64,000 nucleotides of DNA from contig NZ_JAMXLR010000026.1 in assembly GCF_024054565.1 (NCBI RefSeq), forward strand, positions 362,681-426,680. The letters run 5' to 3'. Shown in pieces: positions 1 through 9,031 of the stretch. The stretch's first letter is position 1. The number at the start of each line of letters is the position of its first letter. Origin of the DNA: Aeoliella straminimaris (lineage in GTDB: Bacteria > Planctomycetota > Planctomycetia > Pirellulales > Lacipirellulaceae). The position numbers and the translations under genes are program-made. Below the pieces are notes generated by a model, which was not told the origin of the DNA, searched no databases, and saw only the letters and a program-made list of their open reading frames with translations.

Positions 1-521
1 TAGTAGCCGCGTTGGCACTTCGCGCAGTAGGGGCGAGCCTGCGGGGTGTAGGGCTGGTAGCTCTGCGTGCTCACAGGGCTGGTCGTCACAGCAGGCTTGG
101 CAACCACGCGACGAACAGGCTTCTCGCCGGTGCGGTTCTTGGTGACCATCTTAGTCCATTTGTCGGTGTTGATCTCGCCCGAAGCCGAGTCGAGGATCAC
201 CTTGCCCGACTTGTCGATGCAAGCGACGTAGGGGAAAGCCTTGGCGCCGAATGCCTCGGCAACCTTCGCACCGTACTTGGTCGAAGCGTCAACACGGCAC
301 AGATCGTAGTCGGCCAGGGCGCCCTTGGCGTCGTTGCTGATTACCTCGTCGTCCAGGCTTTTCTCAGCAACGCCTGGTTGATCGATCACCATCAGCATTG
401 GACGGTCGTCGGACCGGGTCTGCTTCAGTGCGGTAGCGTAATCACTTTGCCACTGAGCAGCCGATGCGTTGACAGCCGAGAGACCGATGATGGCGGTGAA
501 GATGGTGAAGTAGTGCAGCAT
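1..521 (-). CDS. Secreted thioredoxin-fold protein, 3' end cut by window
   Basis: The gene runs leftward and is truncated by the window edge; 173 residues are visible. It opens with a signal peptide (roughly residues 1-21, ending near ASA-AQW). The following segment reads like the thioredoxin-like fold used by planctomycete exported proteins (DDRPMLMVID near the N-terminus, later AFPYVACIDKSGKVIL). No CxxC is seen at the usual active-site position, so a redox role is doubtful. The visible C-terminus is Pro/Tyr/Gln-rich and holds a CAKC pair. The start is the ATG at 521-519, preceded by AGGAG at a good distance. The fold is inferred and the function is unknown. A long open frame on the opposite strand is treated as a shadow because this strand has the ribosome site and signal peptide. 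Confidence 0.7.
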   Translation of the reverse strand, partial: MLHYFTIFTAIIGLSAVNASAAQWQSDYATALKQTRSDDRPMLMVIDQPGVAEKSLDDEVISNDAKGALADYDLCRVDASTKYGAKVAEAFGAKAFPYVACIDKSGKVILDSASGEINTDKWTKMVTKNRTGEKPVRRVVAKPAVTTSPVSTQSYQPYTPQARPYCAKCQRGY

Positions 522-1237
522 GAAATACTCCTGTTGCTGTTCCTTACCGTCCAACGAGACGCAGAGCACAGAGGCGGGATCTACGAGACCCCAGAGTGCG
601 ATGCGAGTCGCGAGTTGGTAACAAAGATAGGTATGAACCTAAGACATGATTCCTCACCAGCCAGTGATGCTCATTGCGAGCAAGCGGGCACTAGGGCGAG
701 GACGTTTCCGGCAGGTGGGAATTCCAGCGGGCGGGGGACATGGGGCGGGTTTGAATCGCAGTTGCCGGTGAAACAAAACCGCCAACCGCACCTCATAGAT
801 GCAAGGTTATGCCCGCTGGTTTACCCCGGTTCAAGGGGTAAGCTGGGGTAGGTTTGCCGAACATGCAAATTTAAGGGCCTCGACCGAGCCCCAACAGGCG
901 CCGATTCGAGAAACGCCCAGCGGCAGGAAGTCCCTACCACCAAACGATTTGCCACTTCGGTCCCAGCACCAATGCCGGTCGTCGCCGGTGCGGCGAAAAA
1001 AAGTTGCCTCTGCGGCGATCCGTCTGCACCTCCCCGCCACACTAGGAGAAATACGGCAGATGGGGCAAATCGTGTCAACCGCAATTTCACGGCCGAAAAT
1101 GCCCGGCTCCGTGCTTCGGTTAAGAATGCATGAAGGCCATTGATTGCTTTGCAAAGGCGGGTAGCTTGTAGGGTCAATCTTCCTGAGTGGCAGAGGCCTC
1201 CTGCTCTGCCACCACCGTTTCCATTCGGATACCGCAG
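522..1237. other. Intergenic region, about 0.7 kb
   Basis: This gap lies between divergent genes. I see no convincing coding frame, RNA gene or strong terminator in it. The only local structure noted is a short inverted repeat around 822-842 (TTACCCC, 7-nt loop, GGGGTAA). It should hold the promoters of both flanking genes, but no clear -35/-10 pair stands out. Confidence 0.5.
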
Positions 1238-2641
1238 ATGCCATCCAATCGCCGCGCGTTCTTAAAGTCGTCCGCCGTGTTTGCCTTGGGCATGAGTGGC
1301 CTCAAGCACTATGTCGCCGCAGGTGAGCCCACGCTCGAAAGCCAGTACAGCCGCTTTGGCCAGATCGTCCCCGATCCGCACAACATCCTCAGCCTGCCAG
1401 CGGGCTTTGACTACCGAATTATCTCACACACTGGCGACCAGATGGACGACGGGCTACTGGTGCCGGACAAGCCAGATGGTATGGCCGCCTTCGCCGGCCC
1501 CAACGGCCTGACACTGTTGGTCCGCAACCACGAAATCGAACCCCGTCAGCAAGGTCCCTTTGGTTGGGGCAGTGAGCTCATCGACAAGATCGATCGCGAA
1601 CTGCTATACGACCTTGGCGAAGAAGGCAAACCGTGCAACGCGGGCACCACGACCGTGGTGTACGACACGCGCAACCAGCGTGTCGTGCGACAGTACTTGA
1701 GCCTCTGCGGCACGATTCGCAACTGCGCAGGTGGACCGACTTCGCGGGGCACTTGGATTACGTGCGAAGAAGCGTGCGACGTGGTCGGCAAAAACAAGAT
1801 CGACGATGGCCCCGAGATCACCTGTCAGCAGAATCATGGCTACAACTTCGAAGTGCCCGCCTCGGCCGACATTCGGCTAGCCCCCGCAATTCCACTCAAA
1901 CAGATGGGACGCTTTCGTCACGAGGCCGTGGCCGAGGATCCTCACACCGGCATCGTCTACCAAACAGAGGACCTGGAAGACGGGCTGATCTATCGGTACC
2001 TGCCCAAGCGGCCGGGCGATCTGGCGGCGGGTGGCAAGCTGCAGGCGCTCGCGCTAATACACCTGTCGAGCGCCGACACGCGCAACTGGAACGGCGATTC
2101 CACCTTCACGCCCGGGCTGCGTCACGCCGTACGTTGGATCGACCTGGACGACGTCGAGTCGCCCAATGACGATTTGCGATACCAGGGGTTTGATGCCGGT
2201 GCGGCCCGCTTCGCCCGCGGCGAGGGCATGTGGTACGCGGACGGCGAAGTTTACTTTGCCTGCACCAACGGCGGCGCCGCCGAGTTGGGACAGATTTGGA
2301 AGTACACGCCCAGTCCGTCGGAGGGAATGCCCGGAGAAGTGGCCGATCGCGGCATGCTGGAGCTGTTCGTCGAGCCCAACGACTCCAACCTGGTGGCCAA
2401 CGCCGACAATTTGACCTCCTCTCCCTGGGGCGATCTGATTGTCTGCGAGGACCGCGACGGCCAGGAGGTACGACTGGTGGGCGTGACGCCCGACGGGCAT
2501 TGCTACACGTTCGCTCACAACCACGTTCATACGGAATTCTCGGGGGCAACCTTTTCTCCCGATGGAACCACCCTGTTCGTCAATCTGCAGCACAAGGGCA
2601 TGACGCTGGCCATTACCGGGCCTTGGCCCCGCAGCGTTTAG
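1238..2641 (+). CDS. PhoX/DUF839 family exported protein
   Basis: 467 residues. The N-terminus MPSNRRAFLKSS followed by a hydrophobic stretch is a twin-arginine (Tat) signal, so the folded protein is probably exported. The body matches the PhoX/DUF839 beta-propeller family (DPHNILSLPAGFDYRI, then DDGLLVPDKPDGMAAF, later a LVRNHE segment). PhoX enzymes are calcium-dependent phosphatases, but many planctomycete members are uncharacterised and I cannot confirm the metal ligands by eye. The ATG at 1238 is preferred over an in-frame ATG at 1187 because it places the RR motif at the N-terminus. It is followed by another Tat-exported protein, with a 112-bp gap. Confidence 0.8.
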   Translation: MPSNRRAFLKSSAVFALGMSGLKHYVAAGEPTLESQYSRFGQIVPDPHNILSLPAGFDYRIISHTGDQMDDGLLVPDKPDGMAAFAGPNGLTLLVRNHEIEPRQQGPFGWGSELIDKIDRELLYDLGEEGKPCNAGTTTVVYDTRNQRVVRQYLSLCGTIRNCAGGPTSRGTWITCEEACDVVGKNKIDDGPEITCQQNHGYNFEVPASADIRLAPAIPLKQMGRFRHEAVAEDPHTGIVYQTEDLEDGLIYRYLPKRPGDLAAGGKLQALALIHLSSADTRNWNGDSTFTPGLRHAVRWIDLDDVESPNDDLRYQGFDAGAARFARGEGMWYADGEVYFACTNGGAAELGQIWKYTPSPSEGMPGEVADRGMLELFVEPNDSNLVANADNLTSSPWGDLIVCEDRDGQEVRLVGVTPDGHCYTFAHNHVHTEFSGATFSPDGTTLFVNLQHKGMTLAITGPWPRSV

Positions 2642-2753
2642 GCCCGGCCGACCTCCACCTGCCGCGGGGGCTTGCCAAGGCGCGCACGGCTCGTCCGCTT
2701 CGAGTAGAATGAGTGCTGGTCATTTGATCCTGCATTCATGAAGGAAACGGGCG

Positions 2754-3674
2754 ATGAAACGACGCGACTTTATCACCACCTCGGCCGCCATGGGCGCCGG
2801 AGTGCTTGCTCACGGCGCGGTTCAAGGTCAGGAGCAAAGCAGCGAGGCAAACTCCAGCGACAAGTTCAAGCTTCACTACGCGCCCCACTTTGGCATGTTC
2901 AGCCATCTGGCGGGTAACGATCCCATCGATCAGCTGAAGTTTGCTGCCGACCAGGGATTCACAGCCTGGGAAGACAACGGCATGAAGGGCAAGCCAGTTG
3001 AGTTACAGGAAAAGATCGCCAAGACGATGGATCAACTTGGCATGAAGATGGGCGTGTTCGTCGCCCACGGCAACTTCTCCAACAAGGCCTTTGTCACCCA
3101 GGACAAAGATGCCCGCGCGAAAGTGGTGCAGGAGATCAAAGACAGCGTGGAGGTTGCCAAACGAGTAAACGCCAAGTGGATGACGGTGGTGCCCGATGGC
3201 TACGTCACGAACAAGGAGTGGGGCTACCAAACGGCTAACTGCGTCGACTTACTGCGCGAATGCGCCGAAGTGCTGGAACCGCACGGTCTGGTGATGGTGC
3301 TGGAACCACTCAACTGGTGGACGAATCACCCGGGACTATTTCTGCATAAGATTCCGCAGGCGTACGAGATCTGCCGCGCGGTGAACAGCCCCAGCTGCAA
3401 GATCCTGTTCGATATCTACCACCAGCAGATCCAGGAAGGCAATCTCATTCCCAATATCGATATGGCCTGGAGCGAAATCGGATACTTCCAATGTGGCGAC
3501 AACCCCGGCCGCAACGAACCCGGCACCGGCGAAATCAACTACCGGAACGTGTTTAAACACATTCATTCCAAGGGCTTTGAAGGCATCATGGGCATGGAAC
3601 ATGGCAAGAGCCTGCGCGGAATCGAAGGCGACCGAGAATTGATCGCCGCCTACCGGCGAGCGGACGATTTTTAG
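2754..3674 (+). CDS. Tat-exported TIM-barrel sugar isomerase/epimerase-like protein
   Basis: 306 residues starting MKRRDFITTSAAMGAGVLAHGA, a clear Tat signal. The rest resembles the xylose-isomerase-like TIM barrel family that includes hydroxypyruvate isomerase. Candidate metal-binding carboxylates lie in MVLEPLNWW, KILFDIYHQQ and the late GMEHG segment. Exported members of this family are common in planctomycetes and usually sit with carbohydrate-degradation genes. The exact substrate cannot be read from the sequence. The ribosome site AAGGAAACGGGCG precedes the ATG. Confidence 0.8.
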   Translation: MKRRDFITTSAAMGAGVLAHGAVQGQEQSSEANSSDKFKLHYAPHFGMFSHLAGNDPIDQLKFAADQGFTAWEDNGMKGKPVELQEKIAKTMDQLGMKMGVFVAHGNFSNKAFVTQDKDARAKVVQEIKDSVEVAKRVNAKWMTVVPDGYVTNKEWGYQTANCVDLLRECAEVLEPHGLVMVLEPLNWWTNHPGLFLHKIPQAYEICRAVNSPSCKILFDIYHQQIQEGNLIPNIDMAWSEIGYFQCGDNPGRNEPGTGEINYRNVFKHIHSKGFEGIMGMEHGKSLRGIEGDRELIAAYRRADDF

Positions 3675-3756
3675 CGTTGCCGGCTGCGTCGCTTTGGCCG
3701 CCAATGGCTGTGCCGTCGGTGGAACCCCGTCACCCCCGCAAAAGGCCTTCAAAGCG

Positions 3757-4215
3757 ATGAACACTCCCTACCATATTGGTCTGGCGTTCGGTCTGTTTGG
3801 TGCAGCGATGTTGGGAGGGGCACTCGGTTCTAAGAACGTGGCGGCCGCGCCGACCGCTCACGAGTACGAGCTCACGATGGAAGTCGCCCGCACCGCGATG
3901 CGGGGGTGGGAGTTGTTCGTCACGCATGTGCCCGCCGACCTGCAGCGGCACGGCCGATACACGGACACCGACCCGGCCATGCAGGGACGGAATTTCTGGT
4001 CCAATGGCATCTGGCCCAAGCTGGACCGCGACGGCAACGGCCATCACGAGACCCTGTTCGTGGTCCGCGATGGACGCCTGGTTTACTTTGGTAGCCTGGG
4101 ATCCAAGGGCACCTTCGTCGATGTCGCGCGGGAGTTCTCCGCCTACAAGGATCGAAGCGTCCGCGAGTTCCACCAGGCAATGATGAAGCTGGCCCAGTTT
4201 CAAGCCGCCGAGTAG
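3757..4215 (+). CDS. Small exported protein of unknown function
   Basis: 152 residues. It begins with a signal-peptide-like stretch (MNTPYHIGLAFGLFGAAMLGGAL, cleavage perhaps after VAAA). The mature part is soluble with no motif I recognise. Segments such as NGHHETLFVVRDGRLVYFG suggest a small alpha/beta domain. The ATG at 3757 is chosen over an in-frame start at 3694 because it puts the hydrophobic segment at the N-terminus. It follows the TIM-barrel gene by 82 bp and may share its transcript. Confidence 0.6.
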   Translation: MNTPYHIGLAFGLFGAAMLGGALGSKNVAAAPTAHEYELTMEVARTAMRGWELFVTHVPADLQRHGRYTDTDPAMQGRNFWSNGIWPKLDRDGNGHHETLFVVRDGRLVYFGSLGSKGTFVDVAREFSAYKDRSVREFHQAMMKLAQFQAAE

Positions 4216-4565
4216 CGCCCCGTGGAGTTTTCCACTTCGGAGAGCCGAAAGTTTCACCTAGACGACGCCCGTGGCGCCCCGTGCCGTTGGGGAATTCTTC
4301 GCCATTTGTCGCACCTCCATCCGTAAATTCGTTAGCGATTGCCCGCCTCAGGGGACAGCTACGACTTCTCTTGCCACGCGTGGATCTGCGTAAAACCACG
4401 GCAATTTCAATATGCAACTTTGCGCCTAGAAATTGACCTGCGGATAGACGCCGCACCACGTGCGAAAACGCACATCAGTGCACATATCGCATGCCCACGA
4501 GAACTGCGCGCCGACCAACAAGCACGCGTACTGCATGACCTAGTGTCTATTTAGCAAACCTGCGG
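4216..4565. other. Intergenic region before chemosensory cluster
   Basis: 350 bp with no coding frame I believe. It should contain the promoter of the STAS-CheY-CheA cluster. I looked for a flagellar (sigma-28) or sigma-54 type promoter and did not find a convincing one. Confidence 0.5.
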
Positions 4566-4934
4566 ATGGACCTTTACATGAGTCGAAAGCCGCCGCGGAA
4601 ACACGCTTTCAGTACGAGGTACTCCGGCATGGCATCGACATTCCTTGTGAAACGCAACCGCACTCGGCCCAGTCGCATCGCTCTGAAGGGCGATATCGGC
4701 ATCGCCTCGGCCAGTGAGCTGCACGCGGCGCTCATGGAGTTGGCGGATGCGGACGTGTCGGTGAATGTCGACTGCAAAGACGCCACGCACCTGGACGGAG
4801 CAATCTGTCAATTGCTAATGGTGGCCCAACGCAGTTGGCCTGGTGGCACCGACCGCTTCAACCTGGTCAACACCTCCGCAGCGCTCGAGACGCATTTGAT
4901 GCGTACCGGCGCAACGGAATCAACCATGGCCTGA
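4566..4934 (+). CDS. STAS-domain protein of the chemosensory cluster
   Basis: Up to 122 residues; in-frame ATGs also occur at 4578 and 4629. The last gives a 102-residue protein that is just a STAS domain, so the true start is uncertain. The STAS fold is suggested by the alternating pattern RIALKGDIGIASASELHAAL and the following NVDCKDATHLDGA then CQLLMVAQR, as in small STAS proteins found next to CheA genes. At the position where anti-sigma-factor antagonists have a phosphorylatable Ser/Thr (D-[ST]), this protein has Gly (LDGA). Phosphorylation switching as in SpoIIAA is therefore unlikely. It is the first gene of the cluster, 58 bp upstream of cheY, and may modulate the signalling array. 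Confidence 0.75.
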   Translation: MDLYMSRKPPRKHAFSTRYSGMASTFLVKRNRTRPSRIALKGDIGIASASELHAALMELADADVSVNVDCKDATHLDGAICQLLMVAQRSWPGGTDRFNLVNTSAALETHLMRTGATESTMA

Positions 4935-4992
4935 GCCACGTTACGGATACCGTTCTTCTACATTCCAAGAACTCAGATTTCGCGACTCGATC

Positions 4993-5358
4993 ATGCCCAA
5001 GACTGCCCTAGTTGTTGATGACTCGCGCTCGCTGCGTGGACTGGTCTGCGACACCCTTCAAGAAGCCGGCTACAAGGTCCTGCAATCGGCCAATGGTCAA
5101 GAGGCGCTGGAGACCGTGGCCAACCATCCAGTCGACTTCGTCATCACCGACGTCAACATGCCGGTGCTCGATGGTATCTCGCTGGTCAAACAACTGCGTA
5201 CCCAACCGGCACTGCAATACGTTCCCATCCTGATTCTCACCACCGAGGCGACAGCCGCGATGAAGAACCGAGGCCGGCTGGCCGGGGCGACGGGATGGAT
5301 GGTGAAACCTTTCAGCCCTTCACAACTGATCAACGTCGTATCTCGGATCGTCGCCTAA
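4993..5358 (+). CDS. cheY: CheY-like single-domain response regulator
   Basis: 121 residues, a stand-alone receiver domain. The acidic pair is D9-D10, the phospho-acceptor is D53 (in VITDVNMP), the switch Thr is T83 (LTTEA) and the conserved Lys is K105 (MVKPF). It lacks an output domain, so it acts by protein-protein contact, either with a motor or with another target. It lies just upstream of cheA (12-bp gap) and should receive phosphate from it. Confidence 0.9.
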   Translation: MPKTALVVDDSRSLRGLVCDTLQEAGYKVLQSANGQEALETVANHPVDFVITDVNMPVLDGISLVKQLRTQPALQYVPILILTTEATAAMKNRGRLAGATGWMVKPFSPSQLINVVSRIVA

Positions 5359-5370
5359 GGAGTATGCGCC

Positions 5371-8300
5371 GTGACCACAAACGTGAAAAACTATCGAGAA
5401 ATCTTCTTCGAAGAAACCTTCGAGCATCTGGCGGAGGTGGAAGCCGGACTGCTCGGTCTCGAACACGACCCCGACGACTCGAGTCTGCTCGACCAGGTCT
5501 TCCGGGGAGTTCACTCCATCAAGGGGGGGGCTGCTACGTTTGGTATCGACTCGGTGGCCGACTTCTCCCATTCGCTGGAGAACCACCTCGATAAGCTTCG
5601 CACTGGCGAACGACGAAACGACACCGACTCGTCCGAGGCGTTGCTTCGTTCGGTCGACTGCTTGCGGGCACTAGTAGATGCGGCGCTGCAGGAGTCGGAG
5701 CCGGACGGCGAAACCTCCAAGAACATCGCCGAAATCACTCATACCCTTGCACAGTGCCATGGCACCGCGGCAGCCACGGACGCTGGCCCCCAACCGGCGC
5801 CGGCCAATACAAATCAGGCCGACACGCATACCACCACGACCTGGCGAATCGAGTTTGCGCCCGGACCGGACGCCTTCCAGAACGGGCTCGACCCAACGCT
5901 CATCTGGCGCGAGCTTGACGGTTTGGGCGAACTGAGCGTGCAACTGGACGACTCGCATCTTCCCAACCTGGCGGAGCTCGACCCCACCAGGTGTCACCTG
6001 GCCTGGCAGGCCACTTTGGTAACCGACCAATCTAAAGACGAAATCGAACAGGCGTTCTTTTTTCACGCCGACGATGCCGAGCTGGTGATCGAACCCGTCA
6101 CCGCATCGCCTGCAAGAACCACGGCGCCAACCGAGGACTCCACCGCAGATTCGGCGCCTGCCAAACGGCAGACATTCGGCGACTGGTTGGTGCAACGTAG
6201 AGTTGTGTCTGCGTCGCAAATGCTCAAGGCGCTTGACCTGCAGTACAAGAACCGCATTCCCGTGGGCCAGCTTGCCCTGAGGGAAGGGGCAATGAACGTC
6301 GACCAGGTGTTCGAAACGCTCGAATGGGGATCGGTTAACGGCGAAAGGTTCGGCGAGACAGCCATTTCACGAGGCTTTCTCACCGCCGACGGACTCGCAA
6401 AACTGTTGGACTTGCAGGTTCACGAACTACCGTCGATCTGCGAAGAGCTAATCGCCGTGGGCGCAACCACGGCCGAGTTTTTGGAGCAAGAGCAGCACGC
6501 GTTTCGCGACGCGGGTGGAGTGATCCCGCCCGGCGAGGAGTTCACCACTCCCCCGCCCTGCAACGAGCCCATCGCTCACGCGGCGTCCCAGGCACCCGCT
6601 GACAAGCAGGCCAAGCCGGCTGTGAATCTGGAGATGCTCAAACAGAACAGCGAACTGATTGGCGACTTTCTCAGCGATTGCCGCGAGCATCTGGAAGAAG
6701 CCGAGCAGCAAGCGCTTCAGATGGAGGCCGACTCCACCTCCGAAGAACAGTTGCACGCCCTGTACCGCGCGTTCCACACCATCAAGGGGGTCGCGAGTTT
6801 TGTTGGCCTCACGCAGATCACCGAACTTGCCCACGCGGCGGAAGACGTGCTGAACATGGCCCGCGAAGGACAACTTTGTCTGACCGGCGAAGCCTTCGAA
6901 CTGGTCCTCGCCAGCCTCGATAGCCTGCGGCGACTGGCCGACGGGGTGCCCGACCTGCTGGAGTGTGACGAATCGCCTCCGGCCGATGCCAATGCCCTGC
7001 AACTGATGTACAACCTGAAGGCCGTGGCCACAGGGCAACAACCGGCTGCCGCCAGCACGCCAGTGCCTGCTGCCCCAGCACCAGTCTGCGAGTCTACCGC
7101 GGCGCAGATGGAACCCACCAGAGCGTCAGAGCCCGTCGAGCCTGGCGTGCCGGCTCCCGTCGCCAGCGGATCCGATCCCGCCGACGCGTCGCCCGCCAGC
7201 AAGGCGAAGGCCCACAGTCACGACATGAAGGAAACGGTGCGCGTGGATCGCAGCCGGCTGGATCAACTGGTGGATATGATCGGCGAGTTGGTGATTGGCG
7301 AAGCGATGGTCCGCCAGGAGGTTGCCGAGCTGCAAGATGAAACCGAACTGGAATCGGTCGCCCAGTTGGGTCGCACCGTGCGGGAACTTCAGGAGATGAG
7401 CCTGTCGCTCCGCATGGTGCCCATCGCGGCGACCTTCCAGAAGATGCACCGCATCGTAAGAGACGTATCGCGGAAGCTCGGCAAACAGGTGAACTTCCAG
7501 GTTGAAGGAGAAGAGACCGAGCTGGACAAGACCATGGTCGACCAGCTCGGCGACCCGCTGATGCACATGGTGCGCAACGCGGTCGACCACGGCGTCGAAA
7601 TGCCCAACGACCGAACCGCAGCTGGCAAACCGGCTGAAGGCAACGTCACGCTGCGTGCTTTCCTGCGGAACGGCAATTTCTACATCGAACTTGTCGACGA
7701 CGGTCGCGGCCTGGATCGAGATCGAATATTGCAGAAGGCCGTGGAGCGGGGCGTCGTGCAACAGGCCGACTGCGAACAGATACCGGACGCCGAGGTGTGG
7801 ATGCTGGTATTCGCCCCCGGCTTCTCGACCGCCGCCGTGGTAACCGACGTCTCGGGACGAGGGGTAGGAATGGACGTAGTGAAACGCGCCATCGAAGCCC
7901 TGAACGGCTCCATCGAGGTCGAAAGCGCTGCCGGACAAGGCAGTGTCTTCCGCGTCCGCCTGCCACTGACCATGGCCATCGTCGACGGACTGTCGGTGAG
8001 CCTGGGCAGCGAGACCTTTATCCTGCCGCTGGTCTCCGTGGTCGAGTCGGTGCGGCCACAGGTCCACGAGGTGAAGACGGTTGTCGGACGTGGTGAAGTG
8101 GTGCAGGTCCGCGAGGAGACCATCCCGCTGGTTCGCCTGCACCGCGTGTTCAACCGACCGGCCCGCGAACTCGACCCGACCCGCGCACTGGTGGTGATCG
8201 TCGAGTCCGACGGACGCCGCCTGGCAGTGCTGGTCGACGAACTGCAGGGACAGGTTCAAGCCGTGATGAAGAGCCTGGAAACCAACTACAACAAGGTGCC

Positions 8301-8451
8301 CGGCATCGCCGGCGCAACGATTCTGGGAAATGGCGAGGTGGCTTTCATCCTCGACGTACAAGGCATCGCAAAACTGCATGCCAATACTAGTTACGGTCGG
8401 GTGCCGGTTGGCAACTCGACTATTGAGATTGCTCGAGAAGAAAGTGAGTAA
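5371..8451 (+). CDS. cheA: CheA-type chemosensory histidine kinase, extended architecture
   Basis: 1026 residues, much longer than the roughly 650 of E. coli CheA. Order seen: Hpt domain with H48 (HSIKGGA); an acidic/Ala-rich linker; a domain about 150-240 starting TWRIEFAPGPDAF that resembles the P2-like module of many CheA proteins; a segment about 265-385 with repeated L-x-x-R-x-(V/F)-x-(S/T)-x-x-(Q/G) patterns resembling MshEN/GspE-N repeats; a second Hpt with H469 (HTIKGVASF); an Ala/Pro linker; a dimerisation helix (VRVDRSRLDQLVDMIGELV); an ATPase domain with N box HMVRNAVDHG, DDGRGLD and GRGVGMD; and a C-terminal CheW-like domain. The start is GTG at 5371 with AAGGAG upstream. The sequence supports an active kinase. 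The roles of the second Hpt and the insert are unknown. Confidence 0.93.
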   Translation: MTTNVKNYREIFFEETFEHLAEVEAGLLGLEHDPDDSSLLDQVFRGVHSIKGGAATFGIDSVADFSHSLENHLDKLRTGERRNDTDSSEALLRSVDCLRALVDAALQESEPDGETSKNIAEITHTLAQCHGTAAATDAGPQPAPANTNQADTHTTTTWRIEFAPGPDAFQNGLDPTLIWRELDGLGELSVQLDDSHLPNLAELDPTRCHLAWQATLVTDQSKDEIEQAFFFHADDAELVIEPVTASPARTTAPTEDSTADSAPAKRQTFGDWLVQRRVVSASQMLKALDLQYKNRIPVGQLALREGAMNVDQVFETLEWGSVNGERFGETAISRGFLTADGLAKLLDLQVHELPSICEELIAVGATTAEFLEQEQHAFRDAGGVIPPGEEFTTPPPCNEPIAHAASQAPADKQAKPAVNLEMLKQNSELIGDFLSDCREHLEEAEQQALQMEADSTSEEQLHALYRAFHTIKGVASFVGLTQITELAHAAEDVLNMAREGQLCLTGEAFELVLASLDSLRRLADGVPDLLECDESPPADANALQLMYNLKAVATGQQPAAASTPVPAAPAPVCESTAAQMEPTRASEPVEPGVPAPVASGSDPADASPASKAKAHSHDMKETVRVDRSRLDQLVDMIGELVIGEAMVRQEVAELQDETELESVAQLGRTVRELQEMSLSLRMVPIAATFQKMHRIVRDVSRKLGKQVNFQVEGEETELDKTMVDQLGDPLMHMVRNAVDHGVEMPNDRTAAGKPAEGNVTLRAFLRNGNFYIELVDDGRGLDRDRILQKAVERGVVQQADCEQIPDAEVWMLVFAPGFSTAAVVTDVSGRGVGMDVVKRAIEALNGSIEVESAAGQGSVFRVRLPLTMAIVDGLSVSLGSETFILPLVSVVESVRPQVHEVKTVVGRGEVVQVREETIPLVRLHRVFNRPARELDPTRALVVIVESDGRRLAVLVDELQGQVQAVMKSLETNYNKVPGIAGATILGNGEVAFILDVQGIAKLHANTSYGRVPVGNSTIEIAREESE

Positions 8452-8456
8452 GCGAC

Positions 8457-8957
8457 ATGGCCGATAGTATGACGCTAAGCAACGCCCCTGATGCGGGTTT
8501 CGCGGCTGACGGCGAACAGTTCTTGACGTTTACCGTTCAAGAGGAGGAGTACGGCATCGACATCCTGCGGGTGCAGGAGATCAAAGGCTTCACTGCCGTG
8601 CGGCCCATTCCCAACGCCCCCGCATACGTCAAAGGAGTGATTAACCTGCGTGGAACCGTCGTGCCGATCGTCGATCTGCGCAGCCGCTTCGCCATGGACA
8701 TCGAGGAATACACGCAGTTCACCGTAATTATTGTAGTCAGCGTCGGCGACAAGGTCGTCGGCTTGATTGTCGATGCCGTATCGGACGTCTTGAACATTCC
8801 CAAGGGAGAGGTCGTCGAAGCTCCGGAAATGGGAGGCGATGTCGACACGACGTTCTGCGCCGGCATGGCAAAAGTTGGCGAGAAGCTGGTCCTTCTGCTG
8901 AACATCGACAAGCTGGTAAACAACGAAGCCATGCAAAAACTCGAGGGTGCTGCCTAA
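8457..8957 (+). CDS. cheW: CheW coupling protein
   Basis: 166 residues, a single CheW SH3-like domain (FLTFTVQEEEYGIDILRV, then GVINLRGTVVPIVDLR). It bridges receptors to CheA in the chemosensory array. The gene starts 5 bp after cheA and precedes the first receptor gene by 74 bp. The family assignment is secure from the VIN-RG-VVP motif. Confidence 0.93.
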   Translation: MADSMTLSNAPDAGFAADGEQFLTFTVQEEEYGIDILRVQEIKGFTAVRPIPNAPAYVKGVINLRGTVVPIVDLRSRFAMDIEEYTQFTVIIVVSVGDKVVGLIVDAVSDVLNIPKGEVVEAPEMGGDVDTTFCAGMAKVGEKLVLLLNIDKLVNNEAMQKLEGAA

Positions 8958-9031
8958 CAGTACGCTCTTCAAATTTCCCCACCCGCCAGCATGCCAGACG
9001 GGAACTCCAACATACATAAAGGTGCAAATCC

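Noticed and set aside
12..851. Long plus-strand open frame at the window start
   Set aside because: It is antisense to the secreted thioredoxin-fold gene, which has a ribosome site and signal peptide; the plus-strand product has no family pattern.
7126..8379. 417-residue minus-strand frame opposite the cheA kinase core
   Set aside because: The plus strand carries all histidine-kinase boxes.
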